NCBI RefSeq assembly: GCF_000427785.1
Contig: NZ_ATYR01000004.1
Span: forward strand, 214,072 to 278,071
Length of the DNA: 64,000 bases
Direction of reading: 5' to 3'
Source: Massilia alkalitolerans DSM 17462
GTDB lineage: Bacteria > Pseudomonadota > Gammaproteobacteria > Burkholderiales > Burkholderiaceae_D
The stretch's first letter is position 1, and every line of letters begins with the position of its first letter. The notes under the pieces were generated by a model. The model saw nothing but the letters and a program-made list of their open reading frames with translations. It was not told the DNA's origin and searched no databases. Positions 11,078-20,343 of this stretch are shown in pieces. The translations under genes were made by a program, and so were the position numbers.

Positions 11078-12466
11078 ACGCACCAGGGCGGCACTGCGCA
11101 GGTAAGGATCCTCGTTGCCGATACACAGGATCGGCGCGCCGCGCTCCAGCGCATAGTGCCGTGCCAGTGCCAGTACCATCACGAAGGGCACGGCCCCGCA
11201 GCTTCCACTGCCCAGACCGACGCGAATGATGTCGTCCGCGGCATCGACCTGCGGGATCGCCGGCGCGCTCAGGCCCATCAGCTCGAGCACCCGATTGGGA
11301 CGGTGCGCAGTATCGGCCACGACCATAGTGATCTGGGAGATATCCACAGCCGCCGCCTTGCTTGCCTGCTCGACCAGCTCCAGCAGCAGGCTTAAATCGA
11401 CGCGTTTGGTATCGTCGGCCGAGGTGTCGCGACGGCGCTCGGTGACCGGGTCGAGCAATGTGAACTCGGCGCCGCAGGCATGGGCCAGTTCCAGGTCCGT
11501 CAACAGCAAGCCAGCAGCGCCTTCGCCCGGAATCTGGCCACGAGCTTGCGAGGAGGTGAACAGGGACGACTGCGCAGCCAGGCGGTCGATGCTTTCCTGT
11601 CCGATCAGTGAAGCGCAGGCGATGACGAGGGCTAGCGTTGGGGCCTTGCTCGATGTGGTGCCCGGAATGAGCTGCGTGATGATGGTCGCCGGTGAGACGT
11701 GCTCCTGTTCAGGGATGTCCGGGGTGACGATGCTGGCTTCCGGCCAGCCGTATTGGCTCACCGTATGCTTGAGCCACGTCGTCGCCGCGCGTCGGATGTC
11801 GACAGGCCAGTCACCGGGGAGCATCAGCCTGAGCTGGAGCGTTGGCGGGCTTTCCTCGTAGGGCAGCAGGTCACCGGCGGCGATACTGGCGAGTTCGGCT
11901 GCTACGCCGCTGGCCAAAGTGATGGCACGCCATTGTTCTTCGGAGAGGTGGACCTGCAGGCCCTGGCTGGACAGCCAGTCGGCAATGTCGTCCTGCAGCG
12001 CTCCGTCGTGCGCATCGTCGCTGCGTGCGGTCATGACGGGGAACCCGTTGTCGTCGACCAGTTCCTTGTCCAGGTCGGCGCGCGCTTCGTTGTCGGCGAT
12101 GGCGCAGGCGAGTTCTTCGGCAGAGCTGCCGTGTGGGGAGCGCAGTGCCGTGGCGACGATTGCCAGCACAGGTGTGCCAGGTACCGCATCGGCTCGCGAT
12201 GTGGCAGAAGCCGGCTTTGAGGTGCTGGCCGGGATGGACGCGGCACGGGCCATGATCGCTTTCTGGCTACCCCATAAAGCGAACAGGACGCCTAAGGGGA
12301 AAACGAGCAGGGCCAGTGCCAGTTCGCCAGTTCCAGGATTCTGATCCGTCTGGTGCCAATACCAGAGCGCGATTGCCCAGCAGACGATGAAGGTGGTGAT
12401 AACGATTGCGCCTAGTTTGAACCACTCGGCAGGCAAGCGCGCCGGTGTCGTTGTAGTTGTTGTCAT
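11066..12466 (-). CDS. T6SS-associated membrane protein, possibly thiolase-like
   Basis: A 466-residue protein with two predicted membrane helices (about 17-37 and 47-65) and a large soluble remainder rich in Ala. Near the C terminus, VGLGSGSCGAVPFVMVLALA resembles the glycine-rich end of thiolase/ketosynthase folds. The catalytic Cys-His-His set is not evident. Thiolase-like proteins are known accessory or adaptor components next to PAAR and effector genes in other T6SS loci (for example the Pseudomonas VgrG1b cluster). It is the last gene of the vgrG-effector-immunity-PAAR run, 9 bp after PAAR. Assignment as an effector-loading adaptor is inference. Confidence 0.5.
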   Translation of the reverse strand: MTTTTTTPARLPAEWFKLGAIVITTFIVCWAIALWYWHQTDQNPGTGELALALLVFPLGVLFALWGSQKAIMARAASIPASTSKPASATSRADAVPGTPVLAIVATALRSPHGSSAEELACAIADNEARADLDKELVDDNGFPVMTARSDDAHDGALQDDIADWLSSQGLQVHLSEEQWRAITLASGVAAELASIAAGDLLPYEESPPTLQLRLMLPGDWPVDIRRAATTWLKHTVSQYGWPEASIVTPDIPEQEHVSPATIITQLIPGTTSSKAPTLALVIACASLIGQESIDRLAAQSSLFTSSQARGQIPGEGAAGLLLTDLELAHACGAEFTLLDPVTERRRDTSADDTKRVDLSLLLELVEQASKAAAVDISQITMVVADTAHRPNRVLELMGLSAPAIPQVDAADDIIRVGLGSGSCGAVPFVMVLALARHYALERGAPILCIGNEDPYLRSAALVRPPA

Positions 12467-12475
12467 CTCAGTCGC

Positions 12476-12739
12476 TCAGATGTTGTCTATTGTTGCCTGC
12501 TGGCCGGCTATCAGGGTGGCGCCGCAGGCGGTTTTGTCGCCGTGACGTGCGGCCGGTTTGCCGTCGATGATCAAGGTCGAGTCGCCGCTGATGATTGGGC
12601 TGGATCCGTGCTTGGGACAGCTAGTCTTGTCGCCCATCCGAGCGATACCGACGCCACCGGTATCGCTATGCGGGGATGCTTCGACCACTACTCCTCCATG
12701 CGACGTTTTGTCACCGAGCTTGATCAGTGGACCTGCCAT
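12476..12739 (-). CDS. PAAR-domain T6SS spike tip protein
   Basis: An 87-residue stand-alone PAAR protein. It starts MAGPLIKLGDKTSHGG and carries repeated GDKT-containing segments (GDKTSHGG, GDKTSCPKHG, HGDKTACGA). His and Cys residues are placed to bind the single zinc of the cone. PAAR proteins cap the VgrG trimer and sharpen the T6SS spike, and often carry or recruit an effector. There is no C-terminal toxin extension, so the neighbouring effector is presumably loaded separately. It lies 41 bp downstream of the immunity gene on the same strand. Confidence 0.92.
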   Translation of the reverse strand: MAGPLIKLGDKTSHGGVVVEASPHSDTGGVGIARMGDKTSCPKHGSSPIISGDSTLIIDGKPAARHGDKTACGATLIAGQQATIDNI

Positions 12740-12780
12740 GATGTCTCCTTAAGAAGTCTTAACCAATTGAAAAACGGCGG

Positions 12781-13881
12781 CTAATCCTGTTTCTCATCCA
12801 ACTGCCATATCGTATTTCCGTAGCTAGAATCCAGTTTAGGGAAGATGTCGCCCTTGCCGAAAAAGCGGCGTGAACCTGGAGACGCTGGGCTGAAATAAAA
12901 GCCGCTCATCTCGCAGTGCTCTCCTGCTTCAACGCGTCGCTCTTTACGTTCTACCTGATCAGCCTCAGTATCGATTTCTTCAAATTCGCCTTCTAGACAT
13001 TCAATGTAAAACCACTTCGAAGGCGCGGATGTGAATGCATTACGCGCAACGAGACTTGGAGCAAGGTCTGGGGTAAAGTCTTCGGAGTAAAAAGGATCTT
13101 CTTTTAATTGCGGGTCGTTCGCGTTTTTCCTGACGAATTCAAGCATTGCTTGACCATCTAGCCATAGTTTAGATCTGCCGACGTTGGCAAGGGCGCGTTG
13201 ACCTAGATCGTTAAAGATGGAACACTCTAGAAGCTTTCCGTATTCATTACCGTTCCATGCAAATTGCAGGGCGCCATCAGGATACTCGGAAGACACATAA
13301 ACACCGTTTTTTGGCGGAATGTCGCCAGTTTCGCAACTAATGTCTTCACGAATCCTAAACTTGGGCAACCGAGGAAATTGCGATGCATGCTCTTGCCACG
13401 CTAAAGCAAGAGAAAAATCATCCCATCTGCCATCGATTTGGCCCTTTTCCATCGTGTCATCAATATTTCCAGCATATCTTGTAATAGACGCAAACATCTC
13501 ATCAAATTGTTCCTCCTCATCAGGCAGAGCCCACTGCATTGAAAACTCTGCCATTCCCCGACCGCACTGATAAGCTCCAGTTCTATGGTAAATTTCTGAA
13601 GCGCGATCTGCCATGTGTTTTGCAACTGACAGTCCAAAATCCGCTAGAAACGACCAAGCGTGATTGGACCAATTTTCGCTGGTGTCACGCTCTCCCCACT
13701 GAGAACTCTTCAGGAAACGGTCCCTGCCTTCATCACGGCTCTTGTCTAATATTCCGTCAACGAACGTTTGAAGTGCACGAACGCGCTCATGAAGGCCTTT
13801 TAAATATTCATCAGATGCAAAAAAGTAGAGCAGCATTGCTTGCTTCTTTTGCCATGTGGTCAAGGTTTTTTTCGATGTCAT
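12781..13881 (-). CDS. putative T6SS immunity protein
   Basis: A 366-residue protein with no signal peptide. It is rich in acidic, aromatic and Trp residues, as expected of a protein that binds and neutralises a toxin. The overall style resembles the large Imm71/Imm72-type immunity families, but I cannot confirm the family from the sequence. It follows the 518-residue effector by 34 bp and precedes PAAR. It shares the effector's visibly lower G+C content compared with vgrG and tssK, which suggests the two arrived together as a cassette. Confidence 0.55.
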   Translation of the reverse strand: MTSKKTLTTWQKKQAMLLYFFASDEYLKGLHERVRALQTFVDGILDKSRDEGRDRFLKSSQWGERDTSENWSNHAWSFLADFGLSVAKHMADRASEIYHRTGAYQCGRGMAEFSMQWALPDEEEQFDEMFASITRYAGNIDDTMEKGQIDGRWDDFSLALAWQEHASQFPRLPKFRIREDISCETGDIPPKNGVYVSSEYPDGALQFAWNGNEYGKLLECSIFNDLGQRALANVGRSKLWLDGQAMLEFVRKNANDPQLKEDPFYSEDFTPDLAPSLVARNAFTSAPSKWFYIECLEGEFEEIDTEADQVERKERRVEAGEHCEMSGFYFSPASPGSRRFFGKGDIFPKLDSSYGNTIWQLDEKQD

Positions 13882-13915
13882 ATTGTCTTTCGCCTCTTGA
13901 TTTCGAGAAGATAAA

Positions 13916-15472
13916 CTATGGCTTAAATGAAGTCACTTGCCCCGGTAAGGCAGGTAAGCCAATTTTGTCTGGAAATCCACTACCATCAAAATCGGTGTAT
14001 CCCCATCCCGTTTCAAACGGACCGCTTATGTTTGGATGCGTGATCTTCTGTCGAATCCCCAAATATTCTTCTTGCTCCGGCTTTGGTAATTTATAAAACT
14101 CATCTTGGCTAATCGACTTGTCCAGCGTATTTGCATCATTTTTCTTGTAGTACCTCATTACGTCGTTTCGCCGATCATTCCTTTCAACGTTAAATACGAT
14201 TTGTTCTCCGCCACCTTCCAAATACCTGTCCGGTAGCGCATCTTTTTTCTGACTTGATGCCGGACCTCTCCATACTTTCAGTGTTTCCCCAGGTTTGATG
14301 TCATAAACCACGAATTGGCCGTTCACATTCCAGTCAGGCCAGACGGCCAGAAATTTCCGCCAAGCCGCACGTGGATCGGGAGAATTCTGAATCTCGTTAA
14401 AAACTTTTTCACTGATCCAACAATCGCTCATCGCCCGACTGTTTGGCGATAGTATGCGGATAAGTCGTGCGGGGCCTTCTATTTCATCAGCAGTGAGTTT
14501 ATGAAAAGACTTAATGTTTTGCTCTGTTAAACTGGGCCAGCCGTCCTTCACCTTTTTTGCTACACTTTCAGCGTAGCGTTTTGGATTTGCTTCGGACCAG
14601 CGAAGATTGTTACCTTCGCTAAGCCATTTTGGACACGGACGCGGCTTTCGCATCAAAGTAACTGCAGTCGCTTCAGGTAACGCACCGCGATAATGCACAT
14701 TGTTCAGATTGACAATCGCTTTCTTGCTTAGTGCCGTTTCGTCCAACAAGCGCAGAATGACTGCGTCAAATATGGCGTCAATAGTAAGATTGACCTTTGC
14801 TATTCCTTCGGTCGCTCGAGAGCGTACCCACATCACTTGCTCTAATGCTTGAGAGGCTTTAGGTCCAACTACCGGGATATGAGAAACCTTGTCGCTAAGT
14901 TGTCGCAGCGTTGCGATTGCGGAATCGAATGCTTTGATAAGTTCTGTAGCACCAGTTTTTGATTTGACTTTCTTGATTTCGTTAGCCAGCCAAGAAAAAA
15001 CATCATCGATTTTGTGTTCTCGCAGATATTTTTGAAAAACTCTTCGACGGAGCAGCGCTACAACCCATGTAATAGCCTTGTCTACGGCGCTTATAATGGC
15101 GTTTCCGCCGGCGCGTCGAATGAAGGCAAAGAAGATCTTTAAAACACCTTTCACAAACGAACCGAGGAAAGGCACCAAGCCGATCAGTGTCAGAGCAAGC
15201 GCTACCCAAGCCCAGGTATCAGAGGTGTCTTGATGGAGCTTCTTGCAATTAGCAATCAGGTCGCGCACATCGCAGATCTGATCAACCAAAGGAATCATCG
15301 ATATCGCCGCGTCGGCGACGATCTGCCCGGTAGAGCGGTTCTCATTGAAGTCCCCCTGAACCGCCTGCCAGAACCATTCCCATGGATTGGAACTTACCTC
15401 TTCCTCGGGGCGCTGCTCGTTCGTGGTCCAGGCGAGGGCATCACGCATCTGTGTCGTATTAATGTCAGGCAT
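13916..15472 (-). CDS. putative T6SS effector with unrecognised C-terminal toxin domain
   Basis: A 518-residue protein encoded 37 bp after vgrG. The N-terminal half has hydrophobic segments at about 52-66, 87-117 and 127-141. The run ADAAISMIPLVDQICDVRDL followed by ALTLIGLVPFLGSFVKG is a pattern seen in N-terminal regions of many T6SS and polymorphic-toxin proteins. The C-terminal ~200 residues, including ETLKVWRGPASSQ and YLEGGGEQIVF, look like a compact enzymatic toxin. An ADP-ribosyltransferase-like core (RG motif) is one possibility. No catalytic family can be assigned with confidence. The base composition is A+T-richer than the surrounding T6SS genes. Confidence 0.6.
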   Translation of the reverse strand: MPDINTTQMRDALAWTTNEQRPEEEVSSNPWEWFWQAVQGDFNENRSTGQIVADAAISMIPLVDQICDVRDLIANCKKLHQDTSDTWAWVALALTLIGLVPFLGSFVKGVLKIFFAFIRRAGGNAIISAVDKAITWVVALLRRRVFQKYLREHKIDDVFSWLANEIKKVKSKTGATELIKAFDSAIATLRQLSDKVSHIPVVGPKASQALEQVMWVRSRATEGIAKVNLTIDAIFDAVILRLLDETALSKKAIVNLNNVHYRGALPEATAVTLMRKPRPCPKWLSEGNNLRWSEANPKRYAESVAKKVKDGWPSLTEQNIKSFHKLTADEIEGPARLIRILSPNSRAMSDCWISEKVFNEIQNSPDPRAAWRKFLAVWPDWNVNGQFVVYDIKPGETLKVWRGPASSQKKDALPDRYLEGGGEQIVFNVERNDRRNDVMRYYKKNDANTLDKSISQDEFYKLPKPEQEEYLGIRQKITHPNISGPFETGWGYTDFDGSGFPDKIGLPALPGQVTSFKP

Positions 15473-15509
15473 GGATTACTCCGACGAAGACAGTGGGCAG
15501 ATGTCGCGA

Positions 15510-18335
15510 TCAACCAAGTAACTTTTGCAAGGGGTCATGTGGTTTTTCGTCCTTCGGCTTGCGCGGTTTGTACACCACCTTTTTCACTGGCTTGTTGTCG
15601 ACGTTCTCATGACGTGCTTTCCCGTTCGCGTCCAGTGTCCCCGTCAGCACGGGCCCCTTATCGAAATGGATTTCGTACTCCACGTCAGGGATGCCTTCCC
15701 CAACCTCAGCATCCAGGTAGTTCAGTGAAATCCAGTGAGGCTCTTCCTCGCCCAGCTCACTCGGCAGGTTCTGGAGATTGGCAGTCTGGCGACCGCCCTT
15801 ATCAAACACGTGCTGTCCACCCTTGACGGAAAACGTCCCCGGACACGCAAACGTAATGTCCCCACCCTCCAGCGTGATCGACGACTCCCCCGCCTGCAGC
15901 ACGATCTTTTCCTTTGCCTTGATCTCGATGCAGTCATTCACCGAGATCACCGTGATCTCCTTGTCCGCCAGGATCTCCAACGCATCCGTATGCGCCTGCA
16001 AGGACACCGGCCCATTCGCCGCAATCGCCTGAATCCCACCCGAGTGGGTAAACAGGCTGGTAGCCCCACCCGACACCGACGAAAACGTATGCCCCGCCGT
16101 CATGTGCAGATCCGACTGCGTCGTCCAGTGCAGATGCCTCCCCGCGTACAGCACCGTCGACGCCGGCGTCGCCCAGTTGATGCTGGCCGCCGAATCCATC
16201 AGCACGATCGGCGACCCGAACTTCTCCACAGGTTGCGACATGTCGAGCTCGCGCGACCCCGGCTTGGCCTTGAACGCCGGCTGCCCATTCACTGGCCCTT
16301 CATACTTGCCTTTGGCCGCAGGATCGATCTGCTCGATAAACGTCTCTTGCGCCTTCAAGGCATCCTTGCTGAACAAGGCCTGCTGCGCCGCCGCGGCATC
16401 CGCCAGCTTGGTCGACAGCTCATGCGCACTCTTGAACTGCGCCACCGCCTCCGCCACATCCATCTGCGTCGAGGTCACGCTGGGTCCTTGTGCACGCCGG
16501 GCGCGTGTGGACAGCAACACACCTTCTCCACCGCGAATCACCGCCCAGGCATCGGTGCGCAGCTCGAATCCACTGCCGCGATAAGCACCACGTTGCGAGG
16601 TACCAGGCTCCTGATGGATCAGGTAACCCAGATTGAGTTGACTAGCGCCGACGCTGGTCGCCAGCCGCATGCGCAGCTGCCCGGTCGTGTCGTCGATCTG
16701 CCACTGGTTGTAGCCGCTGCCGTCGAAGTTGCGGGTATGGATCCCCGACAGCACCCCCGCATGGTTGGCGTTTGAGTCGACGCCGGCCGAGAACGGCGGC
16801 AGGTCCGCCCCGTTATAGAGCTGCGCCACGATCACCGGCCGGTCGATATCGCCTTCGATGAAGTCGACCAGCACCTCGGTCCCGATACGCGGCGTGAACA
16901 CCGTCCCCCAGTTCGGCCCGGCCAGCGCCTCGGCCACGCGTACCCAGGTGCCGGAGGTCTCGTTCCCCGGAGCGCAGCCCTTGTCGTCGGTGTTGTGCGC
17001 CATCCCGCCCGGGTTCGGACGCGCACCCCGCTGCCAGGCGAACTGGATCCGCACCTGGTGATCGCGGTTGGTGGTCGATACCGCATCCGCCAGCCCGACG
17101 ACCAGGGCACACTGCGGCCCCGGCGCCGTGGTCCGGTGCGGCGCCACCGTCAAGGAAGGAACGAGCGGCACCACCTCGCGCACGCAGGAAAACGCGTTGC
17201 GGTAGGTCCCATGCTCGACACCGGACGAGACGGCGCCTGCCACCCCCGTCCGGAAGTTGTTGCGCGCCTCGTGCCGCACCGACAGCAGCTTGAAGGCGTT
17301 CTCACCGTCGGGATAACGGTCGTGCTGGCTCAGGTAAAAAGCATGGCCGGCCGCCAGCCTGCGCACCGCCCCGGTCCCGTCGAACACCTTGTTCCCGAGC
17401 TCCAGCGCCTGCAGCATCAATTCGCTGTGCGTATCGGCGGCGCCGCGCTCGGTGGCGATGCGTTCGCCGCTGCCGTCGTACAGGTGCAGCGGCGGCAGGT
17501 CCCCCGCATCGAGATGCGAGACGTGTTCGTACGCGGGCGCCAGCAGCTGCGCCGGATCCCAGCTGCTGATCGCCACGCTGTTGGCCTGCACGCTGCGGCG
17601 CGCCCGGAAGCCGTCGATCGCATCATCCTGCTCGGTAGCACGCACGCCATGAAAGCGCAGGACCTCACCGCCCGGCGTGGCGGGCGCAATCGCCCTGCTG
17701 TCGAACACGATCAGCCGGTGCTTCGCCTGACCGTCCGCGCCATTTTCCGCATCCTCCGCCTGCTCGTGCTCGAAGCGCCAGTTCAGGCCCTCCGATGCCA
17801 GCAGCCGCGTGAAGAAATCCAGGTCGCTCTCGCGGTATTGGGTGCAGACCGCCCGCGGCAGCAGGTCCTGCGTGATGTCGAAATCAAAACGTAGCTGTGG
17901 ATAATCCGCGAGTAATTCACAGACGATATCGCGGACGTTCTTGTCCTGGAAGATGTAGCTGTCGCGTCGCAGCGCCAGCATCGATAGCGCCGGCTCCAGC
18001 CGCAGACGGTAGCGCGCCACGCCGCCATCCGCTCCCAGCCACGAAGCCGCCGTACACAGCCCGTGCCACATGCGCCGCGAACCGTCCGGCTGCAGCAGTC
18101 CGATGCTCAGCTCTTCGCCGATGAACAGCCCCAGGTCGAGGTCCGTCGAGGTGCTGAGCGCATCCACGTCGAACGCGAACAGTGCATTGACCGCCTCGAC
18201 CCCGCTGAAGGCTTCCGCCACCAGGGATTCGGGCAGGCCGCTATCCTGGCTGCTTGCCAGGGTGATGAGCCGTGCGTGCTGGCTCAGCCCCGTGCCAAAG
18301 ATGCCCAGGGCCGGGAAATCCGGTACCGCCTTCAT
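15510..18335 (-). CDS. vgrG: T6SS spike protein VgrG with C-terminal extension
   Basis: A 941-residue VgrG, the trimeric spike resembling phage gp27/gp5. The gp27-like part covers roughly the first 400 residues. The OB-fold/gp5 region contains HQVRIQFAWQRGARPNPGG and the conserved GTEVLVDFIEGDIDRPVIVAQLYN, and a DUF2345-type beta-helix follows. The last ~65 residues (ISLNYLDAEVGEGIPDVEYE onward) look like a small transthyretin/Ig-like beta domain, a type known to recruit cargo effectors. The ATG at 18335 overlaps the tssK stop by 4 bases. The effector gene is directly downstream. Confidence 0.95.
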   Translation of the reverse strand: MKAVPDFPALGIFGTGLSQHARLITLASSQDSGLPESLVAEAFSGVEAVNALFAFDVDALSTSTDLDLGLFIGEELSIGLLQPDGSRRMWHGLCTAASWLGADGGVARYRLRLEPALSMLALRRDSYIFQDKNVRDIVCELLADYPQLRFDFDITQDLLPRAVCTQYRESDLDFFTRLLASEGLNWRFEHEQAEDAENGADGQAKHRLIVFDSRAIAPATPGGEVLRFHGVRATEQDDAIDGFRARRSVQANSVAISSWDPAQLLAPAYEHVSHLDAGDLPPLHLYDGSGERIATERGAADTHSELMLQALELGNKVFDGTGAVRRLAAGHAFYLSQHDRYPDGENAFKLLSVRHEARNNFRTGVAGAVSSGVEHGTYRNAFSCVREVVPLVPSLTVAPHRTTAPGPQCALVVGLADAVSTTNRDHQVRIQFAWQRGARPNPGGMAHNTDDKGCAPGNETSGTWVRVAEALAGPNWGTVFTPRIGTEVLVDFIEGDIDRPVIVAQLYNGADLPPFSAGVDSNANHAGVLSGIHTRNFDGSGYNQWQIDDTTGQLRMRLATSVGASQLNLGYLIHQEPGTSQRGAYRGSGFELRTDAWAVIRGGEGVLLSTRARRAQGPSVTSTQMDVAEAVAQFKSAHELSTKLADAAAAQQALFSKDALKAQETFIEQIDPAAKGKYEGPVNGQPAFKAKPGSRELDMSQPVEKFGSPIVLMDSAASINWATPASTVLYAGRHLHWTTQSDLHMTAGHTFSSVSGGATSLFTHSGGIQAIAANGPVSLQAHTDALEILADKEITVISVNDCIEIKAKEKIVLQAGESSITLEGGDITFACPGTFSVKGGQHVFDKGGRQTANLQNLPSELGEEEPHWISLNYLDAEVGEGIPDVEYEIHFDKGPVLTGTLDANGKARHENVDNKPVKKVVYKPRKPKDEKPHDPLQKLLG

Positions 18336-19672
18336 GCGGCGACGGCCAGTAGCTCGAGCCGCAGTTCCTTCAGGCCGGCCGGGACGTAGATCGAGATCGA
18401 TTGGGCCTTGAGCATGCGCTCGTACATCGGCCCTTTCGCCTCCAGCACGAAGTAGCAGGTCTCGGGACGCACCGGCACCGCCGCCGGCAGTTGCGGCGCG
18501 TACTGCAGCCGCACGCCCGGCAGCGCCGACAGCACGAACGTCTCGACGTCGTCCGGCGCGCCGACCTTGAAGCGTAGCGGCACCACGTCCACCAGCTCTA
18601 CCGCGGGAATGGCGGCCGATACCACGATGTAGAAGGTGGTCCGCTCGTCGATCTTGCCCGAGTCGAGCGCGCCGATGTGGTAGGACGGCCGTACCTCGCT
18701 GAGGGCGATGGCGAAGTATTTGGAAGAGATCACCGTGTCGAGCAGCTCGCGGATGATCGCATGCAGCTTGGTGAAGGACGGTCCCGGATCGTTGTGCTGG
18801 TAGGGCGGCAGGTCGCCCAAGGTCCAGCTCTTGGAGAAAGTCATCAGCCCGCCCGCCAGATCGAGCAGCTGCTCGTACAGGCGCTCCGGATGCAGGGCCG
18901 GATGGTTGAAGTGGTGGGTCAAGGTCGCATACGCGGAACTGGCCGTGTGCAGCAGCCAGAACGAGGACATGTCGCCCGAGCGGAACTCCACCACGTTGCG
19001 GCTCGGCTCGCGCTGGTGCCCGTACAGGGCGGCAGTCTTGGCCTGCAGTGCATCGAGCAGGCGGCGCAGCTGCTGGAACAGCACCGGCGCGGCCCCGGTC
19101 GACAGCGTCGGCGGCACGAAGCTCTCGTCCATCTCGAAGCCGCCGGTGGAGGCGCGCCGCAGCCGCAGTAGCGGAAAGTGGATGTAGGAGTCGCGCGGCT
19201 CCGACTCCGACACCAGCCGCACCGCCTTCTTCAGGTAGGCCAGTTGTACCGGCGCGGCCTGGGTGTACAGGTCGGGCGTTTCCTGGTTCGCCTGCACGAA
19301 GCGCGCCGTGTTGCTGGCCTGCCCGGGCGGGGTGAAATTGCCGCTGAACGGCTTCATGCCGGGCAGGGCGACGTAATAGGTGATGGTCTGCTGGGAGGGC
19401 GGCAGCAGGCTCAGGTCCACCGTCTCGGGCAGGGCGTCGACGTCCGGGGCGTCGACCAGTTCCCCGTCCTGGAAGCGCACCGCCAGGGCCAGCAGCCGCA
19501 GCATGCTGTTGGCCAGGGCTTCGCGGTCGACCTGCAGGGCCTCCACGCCCCATGCATAGGGATGGACGGCCTTGATGCTCTTGTGGAGGCATTGCTCGTG
19601 ATAGAGGTCTTGCCGCTGGAAGTGCTGTGGACGCAATAACAGGCCTTCGCCCCAGAGAACTTTGCTAGTCAT
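18332..19672 (-). CDS. tssK: T6SS baseplate subunit TssK
   Basis: A 446-residue protein beginning MTSKVLWGEGLLLRPQHFQR, the hallmark start of TssK (W-x-EG-xxL-x-PQHFQ). TssK trimers connect the T6SS baseplate to the membrane complex. Length is normal for the family (about 445 aa). GGAAGG precedes the ATG. It is divergent from tssE across a 167-bp gap that must contain both promoters. The gene overlaps vgrG by 4 bases, an unusual direct coupling of baseplate and spike genes. Confidence 0.96.
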   Translation of the reverse strand: MTSKVLWGEGLLLRPQHFQRQDLYHEQCLHKSIKAVHPYAWGVEALQVDREALANSMLRLLALAVRFQDGELVDAPDVDALPETVDLSLLPPSQQTITYYVALPGMKPFSGNFTPPGQASNTARFVQANQETPDLYTQAAPVQLAYLKKAVRLVSESEPRDSYIHFPLLRLRRASTGGFEMDESFVPPTLSTGAAPVLFQQLRRLLDALQAKTAALYGHQREPSRNVVEFRSGDMSSFWLLHTASSAYATLTHHFNHPALHPERLYEQLLDLAGGLMTFSKSWTLGDLPPYQHNDPGPSFTKLHAIIRELLDTVISSKYFAIALSEVRPSYHIGALDSGKIDERTTFYIVVSAAIPAVELVDVVPLRFKVGAPDDVETFVLSALPGVRLQYAPQLPAAVPVRPETCYFVLEAKGPMYERMLKAQSISIYVPAGLKELRLELLAVAA

Positions 19673-19839
19673 CTCTGCCTTCCCTCAATGTTTGGTGTGA
19701 TTTGGCGGAACCTACCCGAGAAACCATAACAACTGGAAAGGGTTGCCCATGTGAAGTTGATCAAACGTTGACGCTGCCCGGCATGGCAACATCGAATTTC
19801 GTTTTTTGCCGTCCACACGGCGGCACAAAGGGGAGCGCG

Positions 19840-20340
19840 ATGAAGGGTTACACGCCAGGCTTGTTCGACCGCCTGCTGGGCATGCCGAGCCGCGGGCCGG
19901 GCAAGACTGCCGCGCAAAGGCTGACGATCGACGAGCTGAAGGACACGGTGGCGCGTGACCTCGAGTCCCTGCTCAACACGCGTTCCAGCATCCCGGAAGG
20001 CGCGCTCAAGGCCTACCCCGAATGCAGCCGCTCGATGGTCACCTATGGGTTGAACGACTTCGCCGACCGCTGCCTGTCCAGCCCGACCGACCGCGCGTCC
20101 ATCTGCGCCAGCATCGAGAAGACCATTGCCTGCCACGAGCCGCGCCTGCGCAACATACGGGCGAATCTCGACCTGCACGGCGAGTCGGTGAACCGCCTGA
20201 ATTTTTCGATCACCGCCGTGCTGGTGGCCAGCGTGTCGCAGGAGCCGGTCAACTTCGACGCCGTCCTGACGCCATCGACCCTGCAGTACAGCATCAGCAA
20301 GGCCGGCAAGGCAGCGCGCGCCGCGCCGCTGGGGACCTGA
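19840..20340 (+). CDS. tssE: T6SS baseplate subunit TssE
   Basis: A 166-residue gp25-like protein. The ATG at 19840 is chosen because MKGYTPGLFDRLLG matches the family start and AAGGGGAG lies just upstream. The frame is open 46 codons further but that stretch has no homology. The lysozyme-like GPW/gp25 fold is visible in SRSMVTYGLNDFADRCLSS and the end region LNFSITAVLV. TssE nucleates sheath assembly on the baseplate. tssF begins 3 bases after its stop codon. Confidence 0.93.
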   Translation: MKGYTPGLFDRLLGMPSRGPGKTAAQRLTIDELKDTVARDLESLLNTRSSIPEGALKAYPECSRSMVTYGLNDFADRCLSSPTDRASICASIEKTIACHEPRLRNIRANLDLHGESVNRLNFSITAVLVASVSQEPVNFDAVLTPSTLQYSISKAGKAARAAPLGT

Positions 20341-20343
20341 ACC

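Noticed and set aside
18336..19592. In-frame upstream extension of vgrG through the tssK region
   Set aside because: Translation there is low-complexity Arg/Ala/Gly and overlaps tssK in another frame; VgrG homology begins at the ATG at 18335.
19673..19839. Possible sigma54 promoter in the tssK-tssE gap
   Set aside because: GG and GC elements occur but with 8 rather than 10 bases between them; no proper -24/-12 match on either strand.
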